This document shows positions 28,612 through 37,705 of a DNA stretch of 64,000 nucleotides, piece after piece. The notes beneath the pieces are model-generated. The model was not told the origin of the DNA. It saw only the letters and a list, made by a program, of their open reading frames with translations, and did not search any database. Where the stretch lies: positions 16,358 through 80,357 of the forward strand of contig CAZYAN010000010.1 of assembly GCA_964645585.1 (NCBI GenBank). Reading direction: 5' to 3'. Source of the stretch: DATGSL01 sp964645585 (lineage in GTDB: Bacteria > Verrucomicrobiota > Verrucomicrobiia > Opitutales > T3Sed10-336). The number at the start of each line of letters is the position of its first letter. The first letter of the stretch is position 1. Both the position numbers and the translations under genes were made by a program.

Positions 28612-30024
28612 GTGAGCCTCGTTCTGCTTCGTCTCCTCAGCCGTCTTTTGGCCGCCCTTCCCGAAGGCGCGATCCGGTGCGCTGCCTCCGCGGCGGGTGA
28701 GGTTTACTTTTTCATCGACCGCAAACGCCGGCGAATCCTCCTGTCGAACCTGACACTTGCATTTCCTGAAAAAGACCGTCGCTGGATCCAATCAACAGCA
28801 CGCGCGAGCGTCCGGCAGATGTTTGAGTTCGGCCTGCTCGCGGCGGCGATGCCCGCGATGAGCGAGAAGCGACTCCAGACGATTTTCCGGATGGATTCGG
28901 CAACGCGCGAACAGCTTCAATCGCGGGCCGACCAAAACCGGCCTCTACTTGTTGCCGCGCCTCACCTCGGCCCGCAGGAGGGTTTGTGCCTCCTGCCCTT
29001 GTTTCTCTCCAACCCGCCGCCGCTCGGGTCGATTTACCGCCCGCTCGACCACCGGGCGCTCGAAACGTTCATTCTGAATTCGCGGCAGCGCTTTGGTGTC
29101 ACGCTCTTTTCCAGAAAGCGGGCGCTCCAGAGTTCAATTCGGATTTTGCGCCAGAACGGCTGGCTGGCGGTGTTTTTTGACCAGAACAGCGGGCGCAAAG
29201 GCGCGTTGCTGACCTTCTTTGACCGCGTCGCGTCCGTCACCGAATTGCCCGGAATGCTCGCTAGCCGTCACGAGGCCGATATTCTTTACCTGTACGCGGC
29301 CCGCCGGGCGTTCTGGCGCATCGATCTTTGCGTCGAAGCCGGCCCGAGCGCGCCGGATCGCAACACGGCTGTCTTTGCAACCAACCAATGGCTGGAAAAT
29401 CTCCTCCGCGAACGCGAAGAGCTGATCCCGGGATGGCTCTGGGCACACAATCGCTGGCGGCTCCACCGGCGGCCCCGCCTCTGCCTGGACGCCAAATCCC
29501 ATCTCCTCGATGAACAGAACCGTTACCTGAAACGCAAAGCACTCCCCCGACGAGAACCGTTTCTTATCCGTCTTCCCGATCGCCTCGACGAAGCCAAGCT
29601 TCTGTTGCCCCTGCTTCGGGCCCTGCGTCGGTCCCGTCCGGACGCGGCGCTGATTCTTCTTGGCCAGCCGGACGCGCTTCCGCTCTTCGAGGAATCGGGT
29701 CTTTGCGAACGTGCGATTCCCCTGCCCGCGAACGCCTGGCGGCGACTGCGGCTCGCCCGAGAGCTGCGCTGGATTTTTCCGACGTTTCACCTTCTCTTCA
29801 ACGACCGGGCTTCGGTCGATTTCGAGGCCTGGCTCACCGGAGCGGTCCATCGGCTCGGCATCGAAGGCAAGCGGCGCCGACGACTGCTGACCGCAACGTG
29901 GCGCCCCGAGCCCGCCGACCGCGCGGCAGGCGATCTGTTATCGGTGTGGACAAAGTTTCTTGAGCATTTTCAGATGGATGGCAAAGACGGACACGAGGGG
30001 ACGCAGGCTGACACGCACGGGTAA
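28612..30024 (+). CDS. LpxL/HtrB-like lipid A acyltransferase fused to a GT9-like region
   Basis: A 470-aa protein starting with GTG. Residues 1-~290 are an LpxL-type lysophospholipid acyltransferase: APHLGPQEG fits the H(x4)D/E-like catalytic block, GWLAVFFDQNSGRKG and LPGMLASRH are further family segments, and WLWAHNRWR closes the domain. Residues ~310-450 begin FLIRLPDRLDEAKLLLPLL and continue LRRSRPDAALILLG, resembling the N-terminal Rossmann fold of GT9 heptosyltransferases, but the C-terminal GT9 catalytic half is absent. It therefore looks like a fusion to a truncated glycosyltransferase domain. Its position after the MsbA-type exporter supports lipid A acylation. Confidence 0.75.
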   Translation: MSLVLLRLLSRLLAALPEGAIRCAASAAGEVYFFIDRKRRRILLSNLTLAFPEKDRRWIQSTARASVRQMFEFGLLAAAMPAMSEKRLQTIFRMDSATREQLQSRADQNRPLLVAAPHLGPQEGLCLLPLFLSNPPPLGSIYRPLDHRALETFILNSRQRFGVTLFSRKRALQSSIRILRQNGWLAVFFDQNSGRKGALLTFFDRVASVTELPGMLASRHEADILYLYAARRAFWRIDLCVEAGPSAPDRNTAVFATNQWLENLLREREELIPGWLWAHNRWRLHRRPRLCLDAKSHLLDEQNRYLKRKALPRREPFLIRLPDRLDEAKLLLPLLRALRRSRPDAALILLGQPDALPLFEESGLCERAIPLPANAWRRLRLARELRWIFPTFHLLFNDRASVDFEAWLTGAVHRLGIEGKRRRRLLTATWRPEPADRAAGDLLSVWTKFLEHFQMDGKDGHEGTQADTHG

Positions 30025-30125
30025 TGACGAGCAGGGACGAAAGGATAGGAAAAGCGGACGGTTTCGTGTGAGTTCGCGCGTTATCGCATAGACTTCTTGT
30101 GCATTTTTTTTCATTTTTGAAAATT

Positions 30126-31037
30126 ATGCGCGTATTTGCCTTTCCCCTTTTTCTGCTTTTCGCCGCAGTTGGTTTTTTGCATTTTTCTGTCGTTTCGGCC
30201 GAACCGCTCGAGCTTCGAGCCGAACTTCTTGACGACCGGGTCCAAGTGCTCGTCGGCGACCAGCTTTTTACCGAGTATCAATTCGGCGACGACCTGAAGT
30301 ATCCGCAATTTTATCCGGTGCAGGGCCCGCGCAGCGAAACAAGTGTGACCACCCGCCGGTCGGATCCGTACCCGCATCACTCCTCGCTGTTTTTCGGCTG
30401 TGATAAAGTCAACGGAGGCAACTACTGGCAAGAAGGTCTCGACCGGGGCCGGATCGTATCCAAAAATGTGCGACTGCTCCAAGCGGCCGGAACAGAAATT
30501 CTGATTCAACAGGAATGCCGCTGGGAGCGGCCCGGCGCGGAGCCCCCATTCCTCGATTCGAGAATCATCGCGATCCGCGCGCCATCGCCTGATCGCCGAA
30601 TCATCGATTTTTCAATCACACTGGCTGCATTAACCGATGTCACCATCAAGAAAACCAACCACTCACTCTTCGCGGCGCGCATCGCCCCGGATCTCGCCGT
30701 CACGGCGGGCGGAAAACTGATCAATGAGCACGGGCAGCAAGGCGAGAAAGCCAGCTTCGGGCAGCCGTCTGCCTGGATGGACGCGCGGGGAGAGCGCGAA
30801 CAAGGCACCGAAGGACTCGCCATTTTTGTTCATCCCGACAATCCGTGGACACCGACGCCCTGGTTCACGCGGGATTACGGTTTCTTTTCACCGACTCCGT
30901 TCTACTGGATCGATGAATCGTTTCACATGACGGCCGGCGCGACCCTGCACCTTCGCTACCGCGTTCTGGTTCATGCGGATGATCCCTCCCCTGCCGACCT
31001 GCAAATCGTATTCGATTCCTGGACGAGTTCGAAGTAG
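30126..31037 (+). CDS. PmoA-family (DUF6807) secreted protein
   Basis: A 303-aa protein with a signal peptide (MRVFAFPLFLLFAAVGFLHF). An upstream GTG at 30099 is possible but weaker. Family landmarks are DDLKYPQFYPVQGPRSETSV, HHSSLFFGCDKVNGGNYW, and the C-terminal STFDYRY-like block represented here by FFSPTPFYWIDESFHMTAGA. Despite the PmoA label, these proteins are unrelated to methane oxidation in this phylum. They are secreted beta-sandwich proteins common near sugar dehydrogenases, and the function is unknown. Confidence 0.8.
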   Translation: MRVFAFPLFLLFAAVGFLHFSVVSAEPLELRAELLDDRVQVLVGDQLFTEYQFGDDLKYPQFYPVQGPRSETSVTTRRSDPYPHHSSLFFGCDKVNGGNYWQEGLDRGRIVSKNVRLLQAAGTEILIQQECRWERPGAEPPFLDSRIIAIRAPSPDRRIIDFSITLAALTDVTIKKTNHSLFAARIAPDLAVTAGGKLINEHGQQGEKASFGQPSAWMDARGEREQGTEGLAIFVHPDNPWTPTPWFTRDYGFFSPTPFYWIDESFHMTAGATLHLRYRVLVHADDPSPADLQIVFDSWTSSK

Positions 31038-31246
31038 AATCTCGCCCCTGCGCCTGCCGGACCGAGGGACTTTTCTGACTTGAAGGCCGTCGCTGCGGAG
31101 GCTACACACAATCCCCTTATGATCTTTCCTCCCCTTCGACCGACTGCCTCTTCCGCCTACCCGGTTCGATCAGGTTTTGTCCATAAACGGCTGACCGTGA
31201 TCGAATACACCATCGCGATCGCATCCCGCGAGGAAAGGAAGCGGCT

Positions 31247-33121
31247 GTGAACCTGCCATTGTTTTTCGCGGAAGCCGGAGTCCTTGCGGGCAACTTCACC
31301 TATATTGACTGGCTGGTTGTCATTGGCTACTTGGTCATTACGACCATCCTCGGCGGCATTCTTGCCGGGAAACAGCAGAATATTAAGGACTTCTTTCTCG
31401 GCGGACGAAAGCTGCCGTGGTACGCCGTGGCCGGCTCCAGCATAGCCACGGAAATTAGCGCGATCACATTTGTGAGCGTTCCCTTCGTCATCTTCCGGCC
31501 GGGCGGCAATTTCACCTACCTGCAACTCGGCCTGATCGGAGGCCTTCTTGCCCGTATCGTCGTCGCCAAAGTTCTCGTTCCCGCGTACTACAAAAATGAG
31601 ATTTACAGCCCGTACGACTACATGGGGAATCAGCTCGGAAGTCGGGTCCGGGGAATGACGACCATGCTCTTCTCGCTCGGCGGTATGCTCGCCCAGTCGT
31701 CGCGTGTTTACCTGACAGGACTCATTCTCGCCCTTGTCCTCCACGGGCCGCTCGGCCATCTGGAAGCCGCAACCGGAGTCCCGCTTCTGGTCTGGGCTAT
31801 TGGCATTATCGGCATAGTGTCGATCGCCTGGACGCTCATGGGCGGCATCGCCACCGTCATTTGGACGGACGTCATCCTCTTTTTCGTTTTCACGGTCGGC
31901 GCGGTCGGTGCGATACTCACGATTCTCTATGAAGTTGATGCCGGACTTTTTACGGTGGTGCAAACCGCTTGGGACGCGGGGAAATTCCAGCTTTGGGATT
32001 TTGATCCGAGCCCGGCGGTGGAGTTCACGGTCTGGACGGCCGCGATCGCAGCCACGTGGGGAAACATTGGCGCCTTCGGAACCGACCAGTTGATGGCGCA
32101 GCGCCTCTTCTGCTGCCGGAATGAGCGGGAGGCAAAAAAGGCGGTGATTGCCAGCTACGCAGGCACCTTGATCACGCTCCTGGTTCTCTTCGTCGGGGTT
32201 GGACTCTGGTACTATTATCAGCACGTCCCCCTCGAAGGAGAAGCTCTGGCACTCTACGAAGACCGCGGCGACCGGATTTTCCCGATTTTCATCCTCACTG
32301 TCGTTCCGACCGGCCTCACCGGCCTGATCGTTGCCGGAATTTTCGCCGCGGCAATCTCCAGCCTCGATTCAATCCTCGCCGCCCTTTCCCAAACCAGCAT
32401 GTCAGCCTTCTACCTGCCGCTTCGGGAAAAATTTCTTCTCAAACAGCGGAAAGCCTTGCCGCACAAGGGCGACCCTGCCAGCGGAGCGCATCCGGATGAC
32501 AAAACGGCAGGCAACGCCGCCGAGGATCGGCGAACGGTTTTCGTTTCACGGATAATCGTCATCTTCTGGGGTGTCGTCTTGTCGGTTCTCGCAGCGGTCA
32601 TGCATGTGGCCGCTGATTATTTCGATCACCTCCTCGGCTTGGCGCTCGGGATGGCGGGCTTTGTCACCGGCGGACTGATGGCAGGATTTTTCCTCGGATT
32701 CTTCGCCAAGCGCCTGAACATTAATGGAACCGGATTTCTGTACGCCGCTCCGCTCGGAGTCCTGACCGTTCTGGCCGCGAGTCCCTTCAACGAACATGGC
32801 TGGACCACTTGGACCTGCATTATCGGATCGCTCATTATCCTGGCCGTGTGGATCGTCAGCCGGGGTCGCCAAGCACTTTCCGCCAAAACAGCTATTCTCA
32901 TTGGCGGCGTCGCGATCGTGATTCTCACGGCTCAGTTTGCCTATTCGACTTCAGTTGATCCGGAAACCGGCGAAACTCTTCGGCACACGGTTTCCTGGCC
33001 GTGGTACGCACCGATCGGCTCGACAATGACGTTTGTCTTCGGTTACTTGCTAGCGGGGCCGCGCGACTCGCGGTCGAGGGACAAATCCGAAGCGGAGCAG
33101 ATCTATGTCGGGGAGAATTGA
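31247..33121 (+). CDS. Sodium:solute symporter (SSS family), second copy
   Basis: A 624-aa transporter with a GTG start preceded by a strong AGGAAAGGAAG ribosome-binding stretch. About 13-14 TM helices are visible. The SSS signature regions are FFLGGRKLPWYAVAGSSIAT near 55-75 and GLTGLIVAGIFAAAISSLDS near 350. A hydrophilic loop at ~400-425 is longer than usual. It is not closely similar in sequence to the symporter at 23.5 kb, so probably transports a different sugar. Its last 17 bases overlap the SMP-30 gene, so the two are coexpressed. Confidence 0.88.
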   Translation: MNLPLFFAEAGVLAGNFTYIDWLVVIGYLVITTILGGILAGKQQNIKDFFLGGRKLPWYAVAGSSIATEISAITFVSVPFVIFRPGGNFTYLQLGLIGGLLARIVVAKVLVPAYYKNEIYSPYDYMGNQLGSRVRGMTTMLFSLGGMLAQSSRVYLTGLILALVLHGPLGHLEAATGVPLLVWAIGIIGIVSIAWTLMGGIATVIWTDVILFFVFTVGAVGAILTILYEVDAGLFTVVQTAWDAGKFQLWDFDPSPAVEFTVWTAAIAATWGNIGAFGTDQLMAQRLFCCRNEREAKKAVIASYAGTLITLLVLFVGVGLWYYYQHVPLEGEALALYEDRGDRIFPIFILTVVPTGLTGLIVAGIFAAAISSLDSILAALSQTSMSAFYLPLREKFLLKQRKALPHKGDPASGAHPDDKTAGNAAEDRRTVFVSRIIVIFWGVVLSVLAAVMHVAADYFDHLLGLALGMAGFVTGGLMAGFFLGFFAKRLNINGTGFLYAAPLGVLTVLAASPFNEHGWTTWTCIIGSLIILAVWIVSRGRQALSAKTAILIGGVAIVILTAQFAYSTSVDPETGETLRHTVSWPWYAPIGSTMTFVFGYLLAGPRDSRSRDKSEAEQIYVGEN

Positions 33122-33962
33122 GACCATCGTGAATCTTCATTGCGGCCTGGGTGAAGGCCCTCTGTGGGATCCGGACCGGGAAAGCCTTTATTGGACGGAT
33201 ATTCCCGCGGGCCGAATTCATCAGTACAGCGTCCGGGAAAGAACAACAGCAACGGTTTACGAAGGGCCCCTTGTTTCCGGCTTCACACGGGAGGCTGACG
33301 GAACGCTTCTTCTCTTCCGCGAGCGTGATATCGCACGCCTCTATCCGGACGGGCGCGTCAAACCCGTTCTCGCATTTCCTGAGGACGGTGCCGATCGCTT
33401 CAATGACGTCATTGCCGACCCCGAGGGCCGCGTATTCGCCGGACGTTACGCGAAGAAGAACGAAGACGGCGGACTGTATCGCATCGATCCGGACGGCTCG
33501 ATCCACCTATTGTTCAAGGGCTGCGCCTGCCCGAATGGCATGGGTTTTTCCCCGGACCTCAAGACTTTCTATTACACCTGCTCGACTTCGCGCACCATCG
33601 AACGATTCCACTATGATCGCGCGACTGGCAAACTGGCAGACCGGCAATTGTTTTACCAAGCGACAAAAGAGGAAGGGACTCCAGACGGGTTGACCGTGGA
33701 CGAAGAAGGGGTCATCTGGTCGGCCCGATTCGGAGGTGCCTCAGTCATCCGGCACGCCCCGGATGGACGCGTGCTTGAAACGATTTCGTTTCCTGCCTCC
33801 CAGATCACCTCGGTTATGTTTGGCGGCGAGATGATGAACACCCTGTTTGTCACGAGCGCTGGCGGATCCGCTGGAAGCGAATCGGCTGATGGAGCCTTAT
33901 TCGCTCTTCAAACGGAAGCGAAAGGACGGATCGAATTCCGATCGCGAATACTCCTTCAGTAA
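33105..33962 (+). CDS. SMP-30/gluconolactonase-family lactonase
   Basis: A 285-aa six-bladed propeller lactonase. The metal-ligand positions are present: Glu in LGEGPLWD (start), Asn in RFNDVIADPEGR (mid) and Asp in PDGLTVDEEG (late). These enzymes open aldonolactones formed by sugar dehydrogenases. The ATG lies inside the end of the symporter gene, so translation is coupled. With the SDR, enolase-superfamily dehydratase and aldolase 8-15 kb away it supplies the missing lactonase step of a non-phosphorylative sugar pathway. Confidence 0.88.
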   Translation: MSGRIETIVNLHCGLGEGPLWDPDRESLYWTDIPAGRIHQYSVRERTTATVYEGPLVSGFTREADGTLLLFRERDIARLYPDGRVKPVLAFPEDGADRFNDVIADPEGRVFAGRYAKKNEDGGLYRIDPDGSIHLLFKGCACPNGMGFSPDLKTFYYTCSTSRTIERFHYDRATGKLADRQLFYQATKEEGTPDGLTVDEEGVIWSARFGGASVIRHAPDGRVLETISFPASQITSVMFGGEMMNTLFVTSAGGSAGSESADGALFALQTEAKGRIEFRSRILLQ

Positions 33963-34083
33963 AGCCGGCACCAGCAAAAGAATCGGTGGATCGCTTGCAG
34001 CACCGGCTCATGAATGAATCGGCCCGGCCCCTGCGCAATACAACGCGAGAAGACACAACACTGTGCCTTCCGGTGAAAAATTA

Positions 34084-34131
34084 CGGGCCCGCCCGCGGAA
34101 CGGAATGAAATATCCGTCGCAGGCGGGCCCG
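34084..34131 (-). terminator. Rho-independent-type hairpin between convergent genes
   Basis: A ten-base perfect inverted repeat (CGGGCCCGCC at 34084-34093 and GGCGGGCCCG at 34122-34131) sits between the convergent SMP-30 and amidase genes. On the minus strand the hairpin is followed by TAATTTTTC, so it best serves as terminator of the amidase transcript. It may also stop transcription from the plus side. Confidence 0.7.
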
Positions 34132-34155
34132 CTGCTTACTTCTCACTCGGGAGCA

Positions 34156-35268
34156 TCACTGCTTCACCCAACGAACGGCATCGGCAATGACCTTGTCTCC
34201 ACTGCTGGTCCAGCAAGAAAGCTGGACCTGTCGATTGCCGCTGCCGAAAGTATACGTTCCCAAAGAATTCCATTGACCGCCATTGGCGGTCTGGTTGACG
34301 TTCTCGACGGCCGTTCCACCGGAATGGTGAATATGATAGGCCGCCGCGGTCGCCCGGTCAGGCGACTCCGTCCACCAGGCATCCACACGCCACGACCCGG
34401 ACTGCGGCAGATTGCCTGTCCACGTCGCCGGATCGCTGATAAATTCGGTTTCCCGCCAGTGATAGCTCGACCCGAATTTATCCGATGACCAAGTCGCCTC
34501 TCCCCAGTTCGCTGAGGCGGAGAAGCCCGCGTGTGTGTTATCGACCGTTACCGTTGTCACGGTGGGATTAATACGCGAATTGATCGCGTTGCGCGCCGTC
34601 CCGCCGTTGTAGTTGGTGCCGATCGTCGCATAAACGATGTCTCCTGGGCACGCGGTCGACCCGACGTTCCGGTGACCCGCTACTCGACCGACCGTCTTGC
34701 CGCCGTAGCTCCCGGACCCGTACGGCGACCAGCCATTCGGCATGCGCCAGGCGATCAAGTCCCACAGCGCATTGCGCCCGGCGGTTGTGAACGATTGGTT
34801 GGGCGACGGATGGTGGTACCCCATCATCACGAAACCAAAGCTGTTGGTATTCACCGCGTCGTGCGCGCCGCGCCGCTGCTCAGACTTAACGTCGGAATTG
34901 CGGCGGCCTTCGAAGATATTCCCCAGCTTATCAACCAGGTAATGATAGCCGATGTCGCTCCAGCCGTTGACGTCCATTTGATAATTCTGCACGCCGCGCA
35001 CCATCGAGGCCGAGGTGCTCTGGCTGGTCGTGTTGAAGTGCGACGAAGCGGCCGTGTGGTGAATGACGGCACGATTCAGCGCGCTCATGTTGGAGTTGAG
35101 GGACGCCGAACGGGCGTTCCAGCAACTGCGATTGCAGACGGATGGTTTGGTGGCGGCCCCGGCCGCCTCCGCGGTGCCGGACAGCAGAACGGAAATTCCC
35201 GCGGCTGCCGCGGCTGCCAGCGCCAAGATCGGCGCGGCGCCTGTAGGTTTGTCGTTTTGGTGCTTCAT
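34156..35268 (-). CDS. Secreted N-acetylmuramoyl-L-alanine amidase (PGRP type) with golvesin C-terminal domain
   Basis: A 370-aa protein. The ATG at 35268 has TTAGGAAA just upstream and starts a signal peptide (about 1-36, AAAAAAGISVLLSGTAEAAG). The PGRP/Ami_2 domain lies at ~60-215: VIHHTAASSHFN gives the first zinc His, SDIGYHYLVDKLGNIFEGR is the conserved core, and AGHRNVGSTACPGD carries the second zinc ligand set. Residues ~240-370 form a golvesin C-terminal-like domain (ASANWGEATWSSDK, RVDAWWTESPDRATAAAYHI). This pairing is typical of actinobacterial secreted enzymes, so horizontal origin is plausible. It cleaves the amide between muramic acid and the stem peptide. Confidence 0.85.
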   Translation of the reverse strand: MKHQNDKPTGAAPILALAAAAAAGISVLLSGTAEAAGAATKPSVCNRSCWNARSASLNSNMSALNRAVIHHTAASSHFNTTSQSTSASMVRGVQNYQMDVNGWSDIGYHYLVDKLGNIFEGRRNSDVKSEQRRGAHDAVNTNSFGFVMMGYHHPSPNQSFTTAGRNALWDLIAWRMPNGWSPYGSGSYGGKTVGRVAGHRNVGSTACPGDIVYATIGTNYNGGTARNAINSRINPTVTTVTVDNTHAGFSASANWGEATWSSDKFGSSYHWRETEFISDPATWTGNLPQSGSWRVDAWWTESPDRATAAAYHIHHSGGTAVENVNQTANGGQWNSLGTYTFGSGNRQVQLSCWTSSGDKVIADAVRWVKQ

Positions 35269-35569
35269 TTTCCTAACTAGTTTGGGTTGGGTCTTCTTTG
35301 TCTGATCACCTCGGTTCGGAGGACGGCCTCTTCCCCGAGAGCAAAGGCGCTGCTGGCGCCGGAAAACAAACACTGTGGCAATCCATTTTGGGTGGCCGAC
35401 AGCTTCGCCAATGGGGGTGCAAGGAGCAATCCCGGCGTCAGTTAAATTGTTGAAAAAGGTTTGCTTGCTCGGCTCCTAGACGACAGTTTCAGCACGAAGC
35501 ACGCGGTCCGCCCGCCTCGGGCTGTTGAGAAGCGCCAAGTTTCCCCGGATCCGTCTCCTTTACACCCCG
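35269..35569. promoter_or_regulatory. 301-bp divergent intergenic region (amidase / LacI fusion)
   Basis: This space must hold promoters for two divergent genes. It contains a nested inverted repeat at about 35382-35414 (outer CCATT...AATGG, inner GGC...GCC). I found no clear -10/-35 pair and no convincing riboswitch core. The LacI gene's ATG (35570) has no strong Shine-Dalgarno sequence. Confidence 0.3.
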
Positions 35570-37705
35570 ATGAACGACACACCTGATTTCCCCCGGGCCG
35601 ACCGGCCGGTCACGATGATCACAATCGCACGCGAGGCAGCCGTCAGCGTTGCCACCGTTTCGCTCGCTCTGAAAGGCAACCCGCGCATTCCAGAAAAAAC
35701 GCGTCGGCGGATCGCGCTCATCGCTGACCGGCTCGGGTATCAGAAAAGTGCATACATTGCGGCGCACATGGCCTGCCGGCGGAAGGCGAAGCTCCCCGCG
35801 TCGAGTCCGGTTCTCGCGTTTCTTGAGCCTCGACACCCTCCACCTGGGGAAGATCCGGATGCATCGGACCGCCCCGATGCATATTTTGAAGGAGCGGCGC
35901 GGCGCGCGGCTGAGCGCGGCTTTCGGCTGGAACGCTTCCCGCTGTCCGATCCTGGCACAGGCGCGGCGCGCCTCAGCTCGGTCCTTTACGTGCGCAACAT
36001 CGCCGGCGCCATCCTCGCGCCCCTTCCCGACGGCTGGCAAACGGTGCGACTCGAGTGGCGGTACTTCGCGACGGTTGCGCTCGGCTTCACCCTTCGGAAC
36101 CCTCCGTTGCATCGTGTGGCCAGCGATCCGTTTCAATCGATGACCGCCGCGGTCGAAAAATGCCGCCGCCTCGGCTACCGGCGCATCGGCCTTACCCTGA
36201 CCCGCCCAGGCGACGCGCGCGTCGACGGCCGATGGCTCGCCGCGTATGTAATGTTTCAAACCGGACCGGAGGGACGGAATCTCTTGCCGCCATTCGTGAC
36301 ACGGCAGTGGAATCCGCGCCGCCTTCTCTCTTGGTTAAAGAAATCGCGTCCTGACGTTCTCATTACGCCTTGGGCAAATCAATTCCTAGACTTGCTTCAC
36401 AAGAATGGCTGGAACGTTCCCGACGAGATCGGGTTGGTCACCGTCGACATGCCCGCTCCGAACGGACCGGTAGGCGGAGTATTTCAAAACCGCCCGCTTC
36501 TCGGATCGCGCGCGGTCGACACGGTTATCGCCGCGCTGGAACGCAACGAGCGCGGAATACCGCCGTTTGCCAATACCGTGCTGATCGATGGCATCTGGCG
36601 CCCCGGCTCCACCGTCCGTCCCGAAAAGGCGCCCGCTGAGCCAGACGGAATGCAAAAACACACGGAACACTCGATTTCGATGCGCGAGCTCGCGGAACGG
36701 CTGAACCTCCACACGTCGACGGTCTCGCTCAGCCTCAAAAACAGTCCAGCAATCGCCCTCGCAACCCGCAAGCGCGTGCGTCGGATCGCGCGGGAAATGG
36801 GCTATCGCGCGAATCCCTTCGTTTCCAAATTGATGAAAGCCCGCCGGACGGGAAAACTTCCGGCACAGCGCCCGTCCATCGCGTTCATTACCACTTTCCC
36901 GACCCCGGACGGCTGGCGCGAAAAATCGGAGGTGTTCGTTCAGTATTTCAACGGTGCCTCAGAGATGGCGGCGCGAAAAGGGTTTCAGCTCGAGGAAGTC
37001 TGGGCTCCGCCGCATGCCGCGGCCGAAGTCAGCCGGAAACTTCGCCGCCGCGGCATCCTCGGCATCCTGATTCCGCCGCTTCCAGCTGTCGGCGCGCCGC
37101 TGCGAATGCGCTGGGAATGGTTTTGCACCGTTGGGTTTGGATTTACACTTCACAGCCCCAGCATTCATCGGGTCGACAATGATCACTATTCCTCCATGCG
37201 CCGCGCGGTGCGCCAATGCCGCCGCCTCGGCTATCGCCGGATCGGTCTCGCGCTCAACGCCAAAGACTCCGGCAAAGTGCAAAGCCGGTGGCTCGCCTCC
37301 TACTTGATGCAACAGCGCGAACTCCGCGGAATTGTTCCCGTGGATCCGCTGATCGCCCGCCGCTGGACGCAGTCGTCGATCGCGCGGTGGCTGGACCGGA
37401 CGCAACCGGACGTCATTATCGCCTTCTGGCCGGCCGACATTATCCATTGGCTCAATGCCCTCAACTACTCCGTGCCGCGCGATATCGGCGTCGTCGGCCT
37501 GCGCAGTCCCGAACTCGGCGGTCCGCTCTCTGGCACCTACGAACGGGCCGAGCTGCTTGGCGGACGCGCTGCTGAAATCGTGATCAGCCTTGTCGAACAG
37601 GGTAAACAAGGCATATCCGAGCACCCTCGCACCGTCCTCATCGACGGGATTTGGAATCCGGGCGGCACGGTCGTGCGGCAACGGAAACCGATTCCAGCAA
37701 GGTAA
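35570..37705 (+). CDS. Tandem LacI-LacI fusion transcriptional regulator
   Basis: A 711-aa protein made of two complete LacI-family repressors in one frame. Unit 1 (1-360): helix-turn-helix at ~14-60 (REAAVSVATVSLALKGNPRI, then KTRRRIALIADRLGY) and a periplasmic-binding-fold effector domain ending VLIDGIWRPGSTV. Unit 2 begins at Met361 and repeats the plan: ELAERLNLHTSTVSLSLKNS, KRVRRIAREMGYRANP, ending VLIDGIWNPGGTV. The two units align along their whole length (RRLGYRRIGLTL / RRLGYRRIGLAL), so they arose by duplication. LacI proteins act as dimers of one-unit chains; here one chain would carry both half-site readers. No adjacent target operon is obvious. Confidence 0.9.
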   Translation: MNDTPDFPRADRPVTMITIAREAAVSVATVSLALKGNPRIPEKTRRRIALIADRLGYQKSAYIAAHMACRRKAKLPASSPVLAFLEPRHPPPGEDPDASDRPDAYFEGAARRAAERGFRLERFPLSDPGTGAARLSSVLYVRNIAGAILAPLPDGWQTVRLEWRYFATVALGFTLRNPPLHRVASDPFQSMTAAVEKCRRLGYRRIGLTLTRPGDARVDGRWLAAYVMFQTGPEGRNLLPPFVTRQWNPRRLLSWLKKSRPDVLITPWANQFLDLLHKNGWNVPDEIGLVTVDMPAPNGPVGGVFQNRPLLGSRAVDTVIAALERNERGIPPFANTVLIDGIWRPGSTVRPEKAPAEPDGMQKHTEHSISMRELAERLNLHTSTVSLSLKNSPAIALATRKRVRRIAREMGYRANPFVSKLMKARRTGKLPAQRPSIAFITTFPTPDGWREKSEVFVQYFNGASEMAARKGFQLEEVWAPPHAAAEVSRKLRRRGILGILIPPLPAVGAPLRMRWEWFCTVGFGFTLHSPSIHRVDNDHYSSMRRAVRQCRRLGYRRIGLALNAKDSGKVQSRWLASYLMQQRELRGIVPVDPLIARRWTQSSIARWLDRTQPDVIIAFWPADIIHWLNALNYSVPRDIGVVGLRSPELGGPLSGTYERAELLGGRAAEIVISLVEQGKQGISEHPRTVLIDGIWNPGGTVVRQRKPIPAR

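Noticed and set aside
31157..32224. A 355-codon minus-strand frame.
   Set aside because: It is antisense to the second SSS symporter, whose membrane helices and motifs are clear.
35269..35569. c-di-GMP or c-di-AMP riboswitch upstream of the amidase.
   Set aside because: Short resemblances (GGCGAAGC, CACCC) do not extend to the conserved core of either class.
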